A stretch of DNA of 64,000 nucleotides from Yersinia enterocolitica (GTDB lineage: Bacteria > Pseudomonadota > Gammaproteobacteria > Enterobacterales > Enterobacteriaceae). How positions within the stretch are numbered: the first letter of the stretch is position 1; every line of letters begins with the position of its first letter. The translations under genes and the position numbers were made by a program. The DNA is taken from positions 2,232,001 through 2,296,000 of the forward strand of contig NBTC02000002.1 of NCBI GenBank assembly GCA_002082245.2, read 5' to 3'. Below are positions 9,636 through 18,745 of this stretch, one piece after another. Below the pieces are notes generated by a model. It did not search any database, was not told the DNA's origin, and saw only the letters and a program-made list of their open reading frames with translations.

Positions 9636-10835
9636 CTATCCATTCTGCCTGATGCGAGCAATCAAATTATCAATGTTATCAATGTGTGATGCGGCCAATA
9701 TCAAACTACGCCCCAAACTCAACGCATGACGCTGACATTCCCGGCGCATCTCTTCATCAGCGATACTATCCAGATCAGCAACATGTGCCAGGCCAATGGT
9801 ACGCCGAATTAATTCAGTACCACAAAACCCTATCGCGTCTTGCCAAACCTGTTGCAGGAACTGTTGTACATATCCTTCGGTCGCTAAGGCTAAATCCTGC
9901 GTTTTTTCCTGACTTAACGCCACGAAACGGCTAGAAAATGTTTGCCAGATAATATGCACATCTTTCAGCCGTTGCTCGCGGCTAGCTGCGGCATCACGGG
10001 GGCCGGCCAAGCCGGGTAGTCCACAGTAATTGAGCAGTAAATTCCCTAGTGCGGTACCCACATCAAAGCCGATTGGGCCATAGAAACCAAATTCGGCATC
10101 AATAGTTTTCAAACGCCCCTCAGCAACGAAGATAGAACCACTATGAATATCCCCGTGCAGCAATGCTTCGGCCTTACTCAAGAAGCGATGTTTAAGTGAG
10201 GCCACCGCCACCTTGAGAGCATTATCCTGGCGCAGAGCCAGTACATCAGGGAGTAATGCCGGATCAAAATTATTACGTTCATGATCAATATAAGGGTCAG
10301 TAAAGAATAGATCCTCAGTAATCTGGCACAACTCTGGATTGGTATAGCAGCTCACTGCCGCTTTTTTGGCTTGTGCCGACTGATAAAAATCTGAGGTATG
10401 GAATAAGGTTTGCGCCAAATATTCAGCCAGTTGTCCCGCCGCTTGCGGATAGTGTTTACCTGCCAGCAGTTCACTGCGCCAGATATGGTGATCAGATAAG
10501 TCCTCTTGCACCATAACCGCCAATTCAGCATCGTGATGCAGCACATTGACCGTGTGTTGCGGGCAAAATTGGCTGTGTGTCAGCAGGGTTTGCGCTTCAA
10601 TTCTAGCGCGATCCAAGGTCAACGGCCAAGACTCCCCAACGCAGCGCACATAAGGCAGTGCCTGCTTGACAATCACCCGACTGACGCCGGCCGCATCACG
10701 GATTTTAAACACCAGATTGAGATTGCCATCCCCAATTTCATCGGCCATCACTAAGGTCAGTGGATTAGCAACCTGACCAAATTGGCGAGCATATTCAACA
10801 GCATCCGCAGCAGTAAATGTATGGTAGCGCGACAT
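9636..10835 (-). CDS. mtnK: 5-methylthioribose kinase
   Basis: A 399-residue kinase that phosphorylates 5-methylthioribose at C1, the entry step of the methionine salvage pathway in organisms that use MTA/SAH nucleosidase. It has the aminoglycoside-phosphotransferase-like fold. The catalytic loop HGDIHSGS is at residues 227-234 and the metal-binding DAEFG motif starts at Asp246. ATP-site lobe residues lie in [12 protein letters not shown] near 34-46. AGAGGTCGAAG precedes the ATG. It is divergent from mtnA across a 193-bp spacer containing a MetJ-box array, and it is separated from the mtnDCB genes, which lie beyond mtnA. Length matches the family. Confidence 0.95.
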   Translation of the reverse strand: MSRYHTFTAADAVEYARQFGQVANPLTLVMADEIGDGNLNLVFKIRDAAGVSRVIVKQALPYVRCVGESWPLTLDRARIEAQTLLTHSQFCPQHTVNVLHHDAELAVMVQEDLSDHHIWRSELLAGKHYPQAAGQLAEYLAQTLFHTSDFYQSAQAKKAAVSCYTNPELCQITEDLFFTDPYIDHERNNFDPALLPDVLALRQDNALKVAVASLKHRFLSKAEALLHGDIHSGSIFVAEGRLKTIDAEFGFYGPIGFDVGTALGNLLLNYCGLPGLAGPRDAAASREQRLKDVHIIWQTFSSRFVALSQEKTQDLALATEGYVQQFLQQVWQDAIGFCGTELIRRTIGLAHVADLDSIADEEMRRECQRHALSLGRSLILAASHIDNIDNLIARIRQNG

Positions 10836-10935
10836 CTTCGACCTCTTTATTCTTTACCCGATTCTGGTTCACTCACCGCCAACCACTTGCTTAGCTGTGA
10901 AATTATTCTCTGTTAGAGCTAAAAAATCCGTATTT

Positions 10936-10967
10936 AGGCGTAAAACCATATAGACGTCTACACATCC
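10936..10967. promoter_or_regulatory. MetJ operator array between mtnK and mtnA
   Basis: The perfect met box AGACGTCT lies at 10952-10959. In 8-bp register it is flanked by weaker boxes at 10936-10943 (5 of 8), 10944-10951 (4 of 8) and 10960-10967 (5 of 8). MetJ with S-adenosylmethionine binds tandem 8-bp met boxes, so both mtnK and mtnA are likely repressed when methionine is plentiful. Confidence 0.8.
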
Positions 10968-11028
10968 GTAAGATATGTTGGCAGAATAAGAAACCAGATG
11001 CAATAACGCAACATGGATTTAACTGACA

Positions 11029-12069
11029 ATGCAGACGCTTAACAGGCTCGATTTACAAACCACCAGCTTAAGAATTATCGATAACCAGCTCTGGATACTC
11101 GATCAGCAGGCATTACCACAGCGTCAGGAGTGGCTATTAGCTGATACGGTAGAGTTACTGATTGGTCATATCCAAACATTGCGAGTCCGTGGTGCACCGC
11201 TCATTGGACTGTCAGCAAGTTTATTATTGGCTTTACTGGCAGAACGTGGTTTGCCGCAAGCTCAACTTGAGCAGGCAGTCATCGCGCTGCGTGAATCCCG
11301 CCCGACGGCAGTCAACTTGATGAATAATCTGGCACGGATGCAGCAGGCTTTGCTACAAGCCAACTGGGTCGATACTTTGGTCCGCGAAGCGCTACATTTG
11401 GTGGATGAAGACCGAGAATTGTGCGAGCGCATTGCCCGGCATGGGGCGGCACTGGTTAAACCGGGCAGTAACTTGCTAACCCACTGCAATACCGGTGGCC
11501 TCGCTACGGCAGGCATTGGTACCGCTATCGGCGTATTATTGAAAGCCCATCAGCAAGGTAATATTCAGCAGGTGTGGGTCGATGAAACCCGTCCTTTACT
11601 ACAAGGCGGCCGCTTAACCGCCTGGGAGTTAGGTGAGTTAGGTATTCCATATCAATTGATTTGTGATTCGATGGCTGCCAGCCTGATGGCTCAGGGCAAA
11701 GTGGATGCTATCTGGGTTGGTGCGGATCGCATTGCCGCCAACGGCGATGTGGCAAATAAAATAGGCACTTACAGTTTGGCGGTGTTGGCCCACTATCACA
11801 ATATTCCGTTCTATGTTGCCGCCCCGCACACTACTCACGATCCAAACTGCCCGAATGGTGCAGCGATCCCAATCGAGCAGCGTGCCGCCAGTGAAGTGAC
11901 CGGTGTCTCAGGCAGCTTTGGCTGTTGCCATTGGGCACCAGAAGATGCCGCTGTGTATAACCCGGCATTTGATGTCACACCGGCAGCATTGATCAGTGGT
12001 TGGGTATTAGACAGCGGCGTCATTAGCCCAGAACAAGTGGCGGCAGGCTTCTTCCAAGCTAAGAATTAG
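11029..12069 (+). CDS. mtnA: Methylthioribose-1-phosphate isomerase
   Basis: A 346-residue eIF2B-alpha-like isomerase that converts 5-methylthioribose-1-phosphate to methylthioribulose-1-phosphate, the step after MtnK. Family motifs seen include the N-terminal RVRGAPLIG segment, [14 protein letters not shown] (cysteine of the active site), [18 protein letters not shown] and [20 protein letters not shown]. The last contains the conserved aspartate and the sugar-phosphate binding region. The start is the ATG at 11029; no strong ribosome site is visible in front of it. It is divergent from mtnK and shares the MetJ-box region. It converges with mtnD across a 10-bp-stem hairpin. Length is normal for the family. 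Confidence 0.95.
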   Translation: MQTLNRLDLQTTSLRIIDNQLWILDQQALPQRQEWLLADTVELLIGHIQTLRVRGAPLIGLSASLLLALLAERGLPQAQLEQAVIALRESRPTAVNLMNNLARMQQALLQANWVDTLVREALHLVDEDRELCERIARHGAALVKPGSNLLTHCNTGGLATAGIGTAIGVLLKAHQQGNIQQVWVDETRPLLQGGRLTAWELGELGIPYQLICDSMAASLMAQGKVDAIWVGADRIAANGDVANKIGTYSLAVLAHYHNIPFYVAAPHTTHDPNCPNGAAIPIEQRAASEVTGVSGSFGCCHWAPEDAAVYNPAFDVTPAALISGWVLDSGVISPEQVAAGFFQAKN

Positions 12070-12100
12070 CAATGTTTGTAATTTTATCCCCAAAGCAATT

Positions 12101-12129
12101 GAAGCCGCAGCGGTGTTAGCTGCGGCTTC
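12101..12129. terminator. Hairpin between convergent mtnA and mtnD
   Basis: GAAGCCGCAG (12101-12110) and CTGCGGCTTC (12120-12129) form a 10-bp stem with a 9-nt loop between the two stop codons. There is no clean T-tract on either side, so intrinsic termination is likely but not proven. Confidence 0.55.
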
Positions 12130-12143
12130 AAGTAAGAAGGTGA

Positions 12144-12686
12144 TCAATCCAAACGTGGATAAGCATCGGCTATCTTATCGCCAGTAAAATGTGCCACCCA
12201 CCCCTCAGGATTATCAAATACCCGAATAGCCGTGAAATTCGGTGCAGACCCCATATCAAACCAGTGGCGAGTATCGGCAGGGACAGAAAGTAAGTCATTC
12301 TTTTCACAAAGTATTTGATAAATTTTACCGTTCAGATGCAAACAGAACAACCCTGCACCTGCAACGAAAAAGCGCACTTCATCTTCACCGTGGGTATGTT
12401 CTGATAAAAACTTCTCACGCAACACTTCCCGCTGAGCGTTATCAGGCCGCATGCTAATCACATCCCAACTCTGATAACCCTTCTCCGCCACCAGCCGGTC
12501 AATCTCATGTTGATAAGCTGCAATCACCGCCTCCGGCTGTGGATTTTCACCCAGTTCACGATCTGCCTGCCAGCGCTCAAAGCGCACACCAATAGCAGTC
12601 AGTTGCTGCTGGATCTCTTCAGCATCACGGCTTTGCCACAGCGGTTGCTCCGGCTGCTCATCACTAAAAATCGTTAATCCGCTCAT
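12144..12686 (-). CDS. mtnD: Acireductone dioxygenase
   Basis: A 180-residue cupin enzyme. It oxidises the acireductone 1,2-dihydroxy-5-(methylthio)pent-1-en-3-one to 2-keto-4-methylthiobutyrate plus formate with Fe2+, or to an off-pathway product with Ni2+. The four metal ligands are visible: His97 and His99 in EHTHGEDE, Glu103, and His141 in [10 protein letters not shown]. Spacing is as in Klebsiella ARD. Its ATG overlaps the mtnC stop by 4 bp, so translation is probably coupled. It is the last gene of the minus-strand mtnB-mtnC-mtnD operon. Confidence 0.96.
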   Translation of the reverse strand: MSGLTIFSDEQPEQPLWQSRDAEEIQQQLTAIGVRFERWQADRELGENPQPEAVIAAYQHEIDRLVAEKGYQSWDVISMRPDNAQREVLREKFLSEHTHGEDEVRFFVAGAGLFCLHLNGKIYQILCEKNDLLSVPADTRHWFDMGSAPNFTAIRVFDNPEGWVAHFTGDKIADAYPRLD

Positions 12687-13372
12687 GCTGTAAAATCCTC
12701 CAAAACGATTTGATCAAAACGGCTCACCTGTGGGTGGCGGCTTTCGTTATCAGGAAAGTCGCGAATCAGTTGGCAAGTTTGCCAACCCGCCAGTTGCGCA
12801 GCATCCAACTCCTGACGGATATCAGATAAAAACAGCAGTGCTTGTGGGGCGATAGCTAATTGACTAGCAATATTCTGATAAGAGCTCACCTCACGTTTCC
12901 CCCCAACATGGGTATCAAAATAGCCACTGAATAGCGGGCGTAAATCCCCTGCATCGCTGTAACCAAACAACAGTTTCTGCGCAGCAACCGAGCCGGAAGA
13001 GTAGACATATAACCCCAAACCCTGTTGCTGCCAGTCGGCCAATTGCCGGGCCACTTCTGGGTAAAGATGACCACGAAAGTCCCCTTGCAGATAACCGGTG
13101 CGCCAGATAATGCCTTGAATCGCTTTCAACGCCGTGGATTTACGGTCTTCATCCATAAAACCATGTAACGCGGTAATCAATGTTTCAATATCAGCATCCG
13201 GCTGTGCAAGTTCATGGCGCAAACTGGTTAGCGCTACGGCAATCTCTTCATCCTGCTGATGTGCACGCAAATAGGGCGTCAGTCGCTCGCGGGCATAGGG
13301 GAACAGCACCTGATGGACAAAGCGGATGTCACTGGTGGTGCCTTCAATATCGGTAACAATAGCCTGGATCAT
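12683..13372 (-). CDS. mtnC: Enolase-phosphatase E1
   Basis: A 229-residue HAD-superfamily enzyme that performs enolisation and dephosphorylation of 2,3-diketo-5-methylthiopentyl-1-phosphate in one polypeptide. The N-terminal motif [13 protein letters not shown] holds the nucleophile Asp8 and the E1-type Glu10 in place of the usual second aspartate. The [12 protein letters not shown] segment is HAD motif II, and [12 protein letters not shown] carries the motif IV aspartates. It overlaps both neighbours by 4 bp (mtnB upstream, mtnD downstream), which shows a tight operon. Confidence 0.96.
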   Translation of the reverse strand: MIQAIVTDIEGTTSDIRFVHQVLFPYARERLTPYLRAHQQDEEIAVALTSLRHELAQPDADIETLITALHGFMDEDRKSTALKAIQGIIWRTGYLQGDFRGHLYPEVARQLADWQQQGLGLYVYSSGSVAAQKLLFGYSDAGDLRPLFSGYFDTHVGGKREVSSYQNIASQLAIAPQALLFLSDIRQELDAAQLAGWQTCQLIRDFPDNESRHPQVSRFDQIVLEDFTA

Positions 13373-14001
13373 TTAGCCCCCACGTTAGGATTGAGATCAA
13401 ACAAGCGGCGTTGCAGTTCACACTGGAACAAGAATTCCAGCCCTTCCAGATGACGACGGGCTTCCACCACGCTATTTCCCCAGCAATACAGGCCATGACC
13501 GCGCACCAAGAATCCGTAGTGTAGCGGGTTATTATCTGCCAGTGCGGCAACCCGTTGGGCCAGCGCCGGAATATCCTGATCATTATCAAAAATAGGGATG
13601 GCAACCGCATCCAAATGACTACGCTGACCCGATAGTGATTTCTGCATTTCATAGCCTTGCAATACTAATTCATGGCTACGCTCAACCCGAGATAGCACAG
13701 TGGCATTCACCGAGTGAGTATGTAACACCGCATTGATCTCTGGATACCGACGATAAAGCAAGGTATGTAGCCCGGTCTCTGCCGAGGGTGTGCGCCCACT
13801 GGGAACATGGTTGTTGGCGGTTTCTACCAGTAGAAAATCGTCAGCGGTGAGGCTGCCTTTATCTTTACCCGATTCGGTAACCAGACAATGAGTCGAGTCC
13901 AGCCGCAGGGACATATTACCACCAGTCGCTGGGCACCAGCCCTTCTCCCCGATCCAGTGGCAGGCGGCTAACAGCGCGCCAAGTTGTACATTTTCTGTCA
14001 T
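13369..14001 (-). CDS. mtnB: Methylthioribulose-1-phosphate dehydratase
   Basis: A 210-residue class II aldolase-like, zinc-dependent dehydratase that converts methylthioribulose-1-phosphate to the diketo phosphate used by MtnC. Motifs include the glycine-rich [10 protein letters not shown] (substrate phosphate loop), the zinc ligands His94 and His96 in VLHTHSVNA, and the later [10 protein letters not shown] histidine. It is the first gene of the mtnBCD operon. It is divergent from the aminotransferase at 14201, with a 200-bp promoter region holding three met boxes in register. Confidence 0.95.
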   Translation of the reverse strand: MTENVQLGALLAACHWIGEKGWCPATGGNMSLRLDSTHCLVTESGKDKGSLTADDFLLVETANNHVPSGRTPSAETGLHTLLYRRYPEINAVLHTHSVNATVLSRVERSHELVLQGYEMQKSLSGQRSHLDAVAIPIFDNDQDIPALAQRVAALADNNPLHYGFLVRGHGLYCWGNSVVEARRHLEGLEFLFQCELQRRLFDLNPNVGAK

Positions 14002-14109
14002 TGCATATCCCTGTTGTGGTGTAGGTGGGTCATCACATTTAGCAACCGCAATTTGCCCGACGATCAGCTTTAGTACATTTTTATCTATGCTTAGCGAATT
14101 ACGGCATTT

Positions 14110-14133
14110 AGCCGTTTAAACATCTAAGCGTCT
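14110..14133. promoter_or_regulatory. MetJ operator array between mtnB and the aminotransferase gene
   Basis: Three consecutive 8-bp met boxes, each matching AGACGTCT at 6 of 8 positions: 14110-14117, 14118-14125 and 14126-14133. They sit between the divergent mtnBCD operon and ybdL/mtnE, so both arms are likely MetJ-controlled. Confidence 0.75.
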
Positions 14134-14200
14134 TGATTGCCAAATCTTAACATCGTGTTATATTGACGGCAACATACAGCGCCAGGAGTATTCATCTGCC

Positions 14201-15361
14201 ATGAGCACTTTATCCTTTATTCCAGACAGTAAATTGCCGGCACAAGGCACTACAATCTTTACGCAAATGAGTGCATTGGCGCAAAAACACCAAGCGATTA
14301 ACTTATCGCAAGGGTTCCCCGATTTTGATGGCCCAGACTATTTGAAACAGCAATTGGCCTATCATGTCAGTCAAGGTGCAAACCAATATGCCCCAATGAC
14401 CGGCGTGGCGCCGCTGCGCAATGCAATTGCGGAGAAAACGGCTAAAATCTACGGCTGGCAGCCCGATGCCGACAGCGAAATCACCATCACTACCGGTGCC
14501 AGCGAAGCCCTGTTTGCCGCCATTACCGCCCTGGTGCGCCCAGGCGACGAAGTTATCTGCTTTGACCCCAGTTACGACAGCTATGCACCGGTAGTTAAAC
14601 TGGCGGGCGGCATACTCAAGCGCATAGCACTGAAACCCCCGACATTCGCCACCGACTGGTCTGAATTTGCTGATCTGGTTTCTGAACGTACTCGTCTGGT
14701 TATCGTCAATACGCCGCATAACCCTTCAGCGACTGTTTGGCGGGCGGAAGACTTTGAACAACTGTGGCAAGTGATTGCTGAACGTAATATCTATGTGCTG
14801 AGCGATGAGGTGTACGAACACATCTGCTTTAGCGCCACAGGCCATGCCAGTGTGCTGGCTCATCCGCACCTGCGCCAACGCGCCATTGCAGTGTCCTCTT
14901 TCGGCAAAACCTTCCATATGACCGGTTGGAAAGTGGGGTATTGCATCGCCCCCGTCGCTATCAGTGCCGAAGTACGTAAAATTCATCAATATCTGACCTT
15001 TTCGGTTTGCACGCCGGTTCAGCTCGCATTGGCGGATATGCTCAATGCCCAACCAGAGCACTGGCAGCAACTGCCCGATTTTTATCGCGCCCGTCGTGAT
15101 CGCTTCGTTAATGCGCTGTCCACCAGCCGCCTGAAAATTCTGCCGAGTGAAGGCACCTATTTCCTGTTGGCCGATTACAGCGCGGTTTCTGATCTTGATG
15201 ATGTTGAATTCTGCCAATGGTTAACCGAACATGTCGGCGTGGCCGCGATACCGTTATCGGTATTTTGTGAAGGCCCGTTTCCCCATAAACTAATCCGGCT
15301 GTGCTTCGCCAAACAGGATGCCACGCTGGATGCTGCGGCGGAGCGATTGTGTCAACTTTAA
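14201..15361 (+). CDS. ybdL: Methionine aminotransferase (YbdL/MtnE type)
   Basis: A 386-residue fold-type I PLP aminotransferase, clearly the orthologue of E. coli YbdL, which prefers methionine and its keto acid. The PLP lysine is Lys236 in SSFGKTFHMTGWKVGY. The NTPHNPSATVW asparagine region and SDEVYEH (Asp/Tyr contacts to PLP) are in place. In this location it should carry out the last step of salvage, transamination of 2-keto-4-methylthiobutyrate to methionine, so mtnE is an equally good name. It is divergent from mtnB across MetJ boxes and overlaps yafV by 13 bp. Confidence 0.93.
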   Translation: MSTLSFIPDSKLPAQGTTIFTQMSALAQKHQAINLSQGFPDFDGPDYLKQQLAYHVSQGANQYAPMTGVAPLRNAIAEKTAKIYGWQPDADSEITITTGASEALFAAITALVRPGDEVICFDPSYDSYAPVVKLAGGILKRIALKPPTFATDWSEFADLVSERTRLVIVNTPHNPSATVWRAEDFEQLWQVIAERNIYVLSDEVYEHICFSATGHASVLAHPHLRQRAIAVSSFGKTFHMTGWKVGYCIAPVAISAEVRKIHQYLTFSVCTPVQLALADMLNAQPEHWQQLPDFYRARRDRFVNALSTSRLKILPSEGTYFLLADYSAVSDLDDVEFCQWLTEHVGVAAIPLSVFCEGPFPHKLIRLCFAKQDATLDAAAERLCQL

Positions 15362-16119
15362 AACTGACCCTGCTGCAACAGCCATTGGTATGGTTGGATG
15401 CACAGGCAAATCTGCGCCATTTTGACATGCTGTTGGAGCCACTCCGGCAGCGTGATGTGATTGTGTTGCCAGAGATGTTTACCACCGGTTTTGCCATGAA
15501 TGCGGCTGAAAATGCATTATCAGAAGGTGAGGTCATCAACTGGTTACGCCATTGGGCCACGGTTACTGATGCCCTGATTGGCGGCAGTGTGGCGCTGAAA
15601 ACCACCGAGGGTGCGGTGAACCGCTTCCTGCTGGTTGAACCGAATGGGCGCGTTCATCATTATGACAAACGCCACTTATTCCGCATGGCCGGTGAGCACC
15701 ACCACTATCAAGCGGGCAAAGAGCGCAAGGTGGTGGAATGGCGCGGCTGGCGAATTTTGATGCAAGTTTGCTATGACCTGCGTTTTCCGGTGTGGTCACG
15801 CAATTTGCAAGATTATGATTTAGCACTCTATGTCGCTAACTGGCCAGCTCCTCGCGCCAAACACTGGCAAAGTTTACTGACAGCGCGCGCGATAGAAAAT
15901 CAGGCTTACGTCGCCGGATGTAATCGGGTCGGCGATGATGATAACGGCCATCACTACCAGGGCGACAGTGTGATTCTGGATGCTCAAGGTGAGGTGTTGG
16001 CGCAAGCAGAACCGGGACTGGCTGCGCAACTGGATGCTGAGTTGTCTTTAGAAACATTGCAGAGCTATCGCGAAGCCTTTCCGGCATGGCGCGATGTTGA
16101 TGATTTTTTATTGTTGTAA
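15349..16119 (+). CDS. yafV: Omega-amidase, nitrilase family (YafV)
   Basis: A carbon-nitrogen hydrolase of 256 residues if it starts at the GTG at 15349, exactly the length of E. coli YafV. The upstream GTG at 15301 would add 16 residues unlike the family. The nitrilase triad is visible as Glu42 (VLPEMFTTGF), Lys107 (HYDKRHLF) and Cys141 (MQVCYDLRFPVW). Omega-amidases hydrolyse 2-oxoglutaramate, the product left when glutamine donates its amino group to 2-keto-4-methylthiobutyrate. The enzyme would thus pull the neighbouring aminotransferase reaction toward methionine. The 13-bp overlap with that gene supports translational coupling and a shared pathway. Confidence 0.92.
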   Translation: MSTLKLTLLQQPLVWLDAQANLRHFDMLLEPLRQRDVIVLPEMFTTGFAMNAAENALSEGEVINWLRHWATVTDALIGGSVALKTTEGAVNRFLLVEPNGRVHHYDKRHLFRMAGEHHHYQAGKERKVVEWRGWRILMQVCYDLRFPVWSRNLQDYDLALYVANWPAPRAKHWQSLLTARAIENQAYVAGCNRVGDDDNGHHYQGDSVILDAQGEVLAQAEPGLAAQLDAELSLETLQSYREAFPAWRDVDDFLLL

Positions 16120-16131
16120 AGGTAAAACCAG

Positions 16132-16159
16132 GGGGAGCCGTGCCGCAAAAGTGCTCCCC
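16132..16159. terminator. Hairpin between convergent yafV and allantoate amidohydrolase
   Basis: GGGGAGC (16132-16138) pairs with GCTCCCC (16153-16159) in the 47-bp gap between the two stop codons. No strong T-tract follows on either strand. Confidence 0.5.
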
Positions 16160-16166
16160 AAGTGTA

Positions 16167-17423
16167 TTAAACCCGCTGCCAGGATAGCACCGTTTCCAGA
16201 TAAGCCTGAATGGCTAGCGCAATATCACTATGCATGACGGATTCATCAGGATGATGGCTTACCCCTCCTTTGCAGCGCACAAACAACATCCCTACTGGCC
16301 AGCACTCAGCAACAGCAATGGCATCATGCCCCGCACCGCTGGGCAGCAATAATGAGCGCCCCTGTACCCGATCAATACTGGCGTTGATTCGCTGGCGCAA
16401 AGCCATATCACATTCGGTAGCACTGATACGGTAAAACTCTTCTGATGAAAAAGTCAGGCCGCGCTGTGCTGCTATCACTTGCGCCTGCGCCAACAAGCTG
16501 GCCAGTAACTGGTCCACGTGACAGTCTTGCGGGCCACGAATATCCAGCGTCAGAACCACCTCTGCGGCAATCACATTCACAGCACCTGGCGAACAACTGA
16601 GTGTTCCAACTGTCGCCACTAAATGTTCACCATAGCAAGCAGTCAACTGTTCAACGGCACCAATCCATTGCGCCGCACCGGCCAATGCATCTTGCCGCTG
16701 CCCCATCGGCACCGTACCAGCGTGGCCCGCTAAGCCAATAAATCGGCAATTCAGACGGCGCGCGCCATTGATTGCCGTCACCACACCCAATGCCAAATCG
16801 GCCTTTTCTAAACACGGCCCCTGTTCAATATGCAGCTCCAGATAAGCACAAAAATCACTCACCTCACGTCGCGCACTGACAATAGCCGCCGGGTCAAAAT
16901 CAAGATTCTCCATGCCCTGCGCCACACTGACACCCTCAGCATCGGTTTTACTCAACCAATCGGCCGGCCAGCGCCCAGTGATACCTTTACTACCCAGCAG
17001 GGTGATACCAAAGCGCGTACCCTCTTCATCGGCAAAACCAATCACCTCAATGGCCACCGGCAGCCGCTGCTGCTGACGATACAAATACCCCACCACTTCT
17101 AGCGCACTTAATACACCTAGCATGCCATCGTAACGGCCGGCGTTGCGCACCGTATCAAGATGAGAGCCTAACAATAGGGCCGGCGCATCAGGTTGCAGCC
17201 CTTCATAACGGCCGCAAATATTACCAACTGCATCCTGCCACACGCGCATCCCGACCGCCTGCATCCATTCACCCACTTGCTGATTTGCCCGCAAATGTTC
17301 AGGAGACAGGTACACCCGCGTCAGCGCATCCGCTGATTCACTGATTGCCGCCAGCACATCACAACGGGCCAAGACCCGTAATGCAGCCTGCTCTGCCTCG
17401 GCATCCGGCAGGGTAACAGCCAT
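16167..17423 (-). CDS. hpxK: Allantoate amidohydrolase (M20 peptidase family; AllC/HpxK type)
   Basis: A 418-residue metal-dependent amidohydrolase of the M20 amidase/hydantoinase-carbamoylase group. Motifs include LLLGSHLDTVRNAGRYDG (metal ligands His and Asp), GFADEEGTRFG (catalytic Glu-Glu), LELHIEQGP (metal His), GLAGHAGTVPMGQRQD and the late SGAGHDA. Allantoate amidohydrolases release ammonia and CO2 from allantoate, giving ureidoglycine. The next upstream gene encodes a predicted ureidoglycine-glyoxylate aminotransferase, which strongly supports this substrate over N-carbamoyl amino acids or ureidoglycolate. Its ATG shares one base with the stop of that gene (TGATG). The enzyme class is firm; the exact ureide is inferred from context. 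Confidence 0.82.
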   Translation of the reverse strand: MAVTLPDAEAEQAALRVLARCDVLAAISESADALTRVYLSPEHLRANQQVGEWMQAVGMRVWQDAVGNICGRYEGLQPDAPALLLGSHLDTVRNAGRYDGMLGVLSALEVVGYLYRQQQRLPVAIEVIGFADEEGTRFGITLLGSKGITGRWPADWLSKTDAEGVSVAQGMENLDFDPAAIVSARREVSDFCAYLELHIEQGPCLEKADLALGVVTAINGARRLNCRFIGLAGHAGTVPMGQRQDALAGAAQWIGAVEQLTACYGEHLVATVGTLSCSPGAVNVIAAEVVLTLDIRGPQDCHVDQLLASLLAQAQVIAAQRGLTFSSEEFYRISATECDMALRQRINASIDRVQGRSLLLPSGAGHDAIAVAECWPVGMLFVRCKGGVSHHPDESVMHSDIALAIQAYLETVLSWQRV

Positions 17424-18706
17424 CAGTTCGCTCCGTTTAGTGGATCAATAGCCGGTTTATCACTCTCAGCTTGATAGACATTCCACGCGCTTTGCAATCC
17501 GTTGCCCTGAACCGTGGCAAAACCTAAACGGTTTAATACCGCCTCCAATGCCACCAGCGTTTGCATCACACAATCTTTACGCGCGTTATATCCCATAGTG
17601 CCGATGCGCCAAATTTTGCCATTTAGCGGCCCGAATGAGGTACCAATCTCGATACCAAAATCATTTAGCATCAGTTGCCGCACTTGCTCACCAGGAACAC
17701 CGGTCGGAATAACCACCCCCAACACATTGTTCATGCGGTGCTTCATATCACCGAACACCGCCAGCCCCATTCCCTGAATGCCCGCCAACAACGCTGCACC
17801 ATGCAAAGCATGACGGGCAATACCGTTATCCAATCCCTCTTCCAGTATTACTCGTGCGCATTCCCGTGCCGCAAACAGCATACTGGTGGCTTCGGTATGA
17901 TGATTCAGGCGCTCCGGCCCCCAATAATCCATGATCATGCCCAAATCAAAGTAATTGGAATAGATCATCTCTTCGTCGCCATCAGCATGATCCTGAGTAC
18001 GGATCCCCTGCTCAATACATTTGCGCCGCCGAATTTGCTCAGCGAATTGTGGGCTGAGGGTCACCGGAGCACTGCCTGATGGCCCGCCAAGGCACTTTTG
18101 CAACCCGGCAGATACTGCGTCCAACCCCCAGGCGTCAGTTTCCAATAGGTTCCCCCCCAGCGATGCAGTCGCATCGGTATAAAACAACACTTGATGGCGG
18201 CGACAGATCTCGCCCAACTCAGCCAGCGGCTGCAACATGGTGGTTGAAGTATCGCCCTGCACCGTCAATAGCAGCCGTGGGTGTACTTTCTTGATAGCAT
18301 CTTCAATCATCTCTGGGCTGAATACCTCGCCCCACGCCACCTCGATAGTGTGGACTTCGGCCCGGCAACGGCGGGCAATTTCACACAATAAGTGACCAAA
18401 ACGGCCAAAAACCGGCACCAGAACTTTATCGCCAGGGCGGATGGCCGACAGCAGAACCGCCTCAATACCCGCACGAGAGGTGCCATCGATCAACATCGTC
18501 CACTGATTCTCAGTGCGGAAAACCCCACGATATAGCGCCATCACCTGATTCATATACTCTGTCATCGCCGGATCGTATTGCCCGATCAACTGACTGGCCA
18601 TCGCCCGCAATACCCGGGGATCGGCATTGATCGGCCCCGGCCCCATCAGCAACCGTGCCGGTGGGTTAATCTGACAAAACAGCGGATTAGGGTTTATTGC
18701 CGACAT
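17423..18706 (-). CDS. hpxJ: (S)-ureidoglycine-glyoxylate aminotransferase (PucG/HpxJ type)
   Basis: A 427-residue fold-type I PLP aminotransferase of the class V/SGAT group. Motifs include LLMGPGPINADPRVLRAM at the N-terminus, DGTSRAGIEA (PLP phosphate), FYTDATASLGG (Asp to the pyridine nitrogen) and GLQKCLGGPSG with PLP-Lys204. The family includes alanine- and serine-glyoxylate aminotransferases. The neighbour predicted to make ureidoglycine points to transfer of its amino group to glyoxylate, giving oxalurate and glycine, as in the purine-ureide pathways of Klebsiella and Bacillus. It is translationally coupled to the amidohydrolase through a TGATG overlap. Confidence 0.82.
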   Translation of the reverse strand: MSAINPNPLFCQINPPARLLMGPGPINADPRVLRAMASQLIGQYDPAMTEYMNQVMALYRGVFRTENQWTMLIDGTSRAGIEAVLLSAIRPGDKVLVPVFGRFGHLLCEIARRCRAEVHTIEVAWGEVFSPEMIEDAIKKVHPRLLLTVQGDTSTTMLQPLAELGEICRRHQVLFYTDATASLGGNLLETDAWGLDAVSAGLQKCLGGPSGSAPVTLSPQFAEQIRRRKCIEQGIRTQDHADGDEEMIYSNYFDLGMIMDYWGPERLNHHTEATSMLFAARECARVILEEGLDNGIARHALHGAALLAGIQGMGLAVFGDMKHRMNNVLGVVIPTGVPGEQVRQLMLNDFGIEIGTSFGPLNGKIWRIGTMGYNARKDCVMQTLVALEAVLNRLGFATVQGNGLQSAWNVYQAESDKPAIDPLNGAN

Positions 18707-18745
18707 AGAAAATCTCCATCCTTAAATAATTCAGTGAAATGTGGC

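Noticed and set aside
15301..15348. Longer YafV start at GTG 15301
   Set aside because: It would add 16 cysteine/glycine-rich residues not found in the family; GTG 15349 gives the exact family length and a sensible overlap with ybdL.
16167..17423. N-carbamoyl-L-amino acid hydrolase or beta-ureidopropionase
   Set aside because: Same M20 family and cannot be excluded by motifs, but cotranscription with a ureidoglycine aminotransferase favours allantoate.
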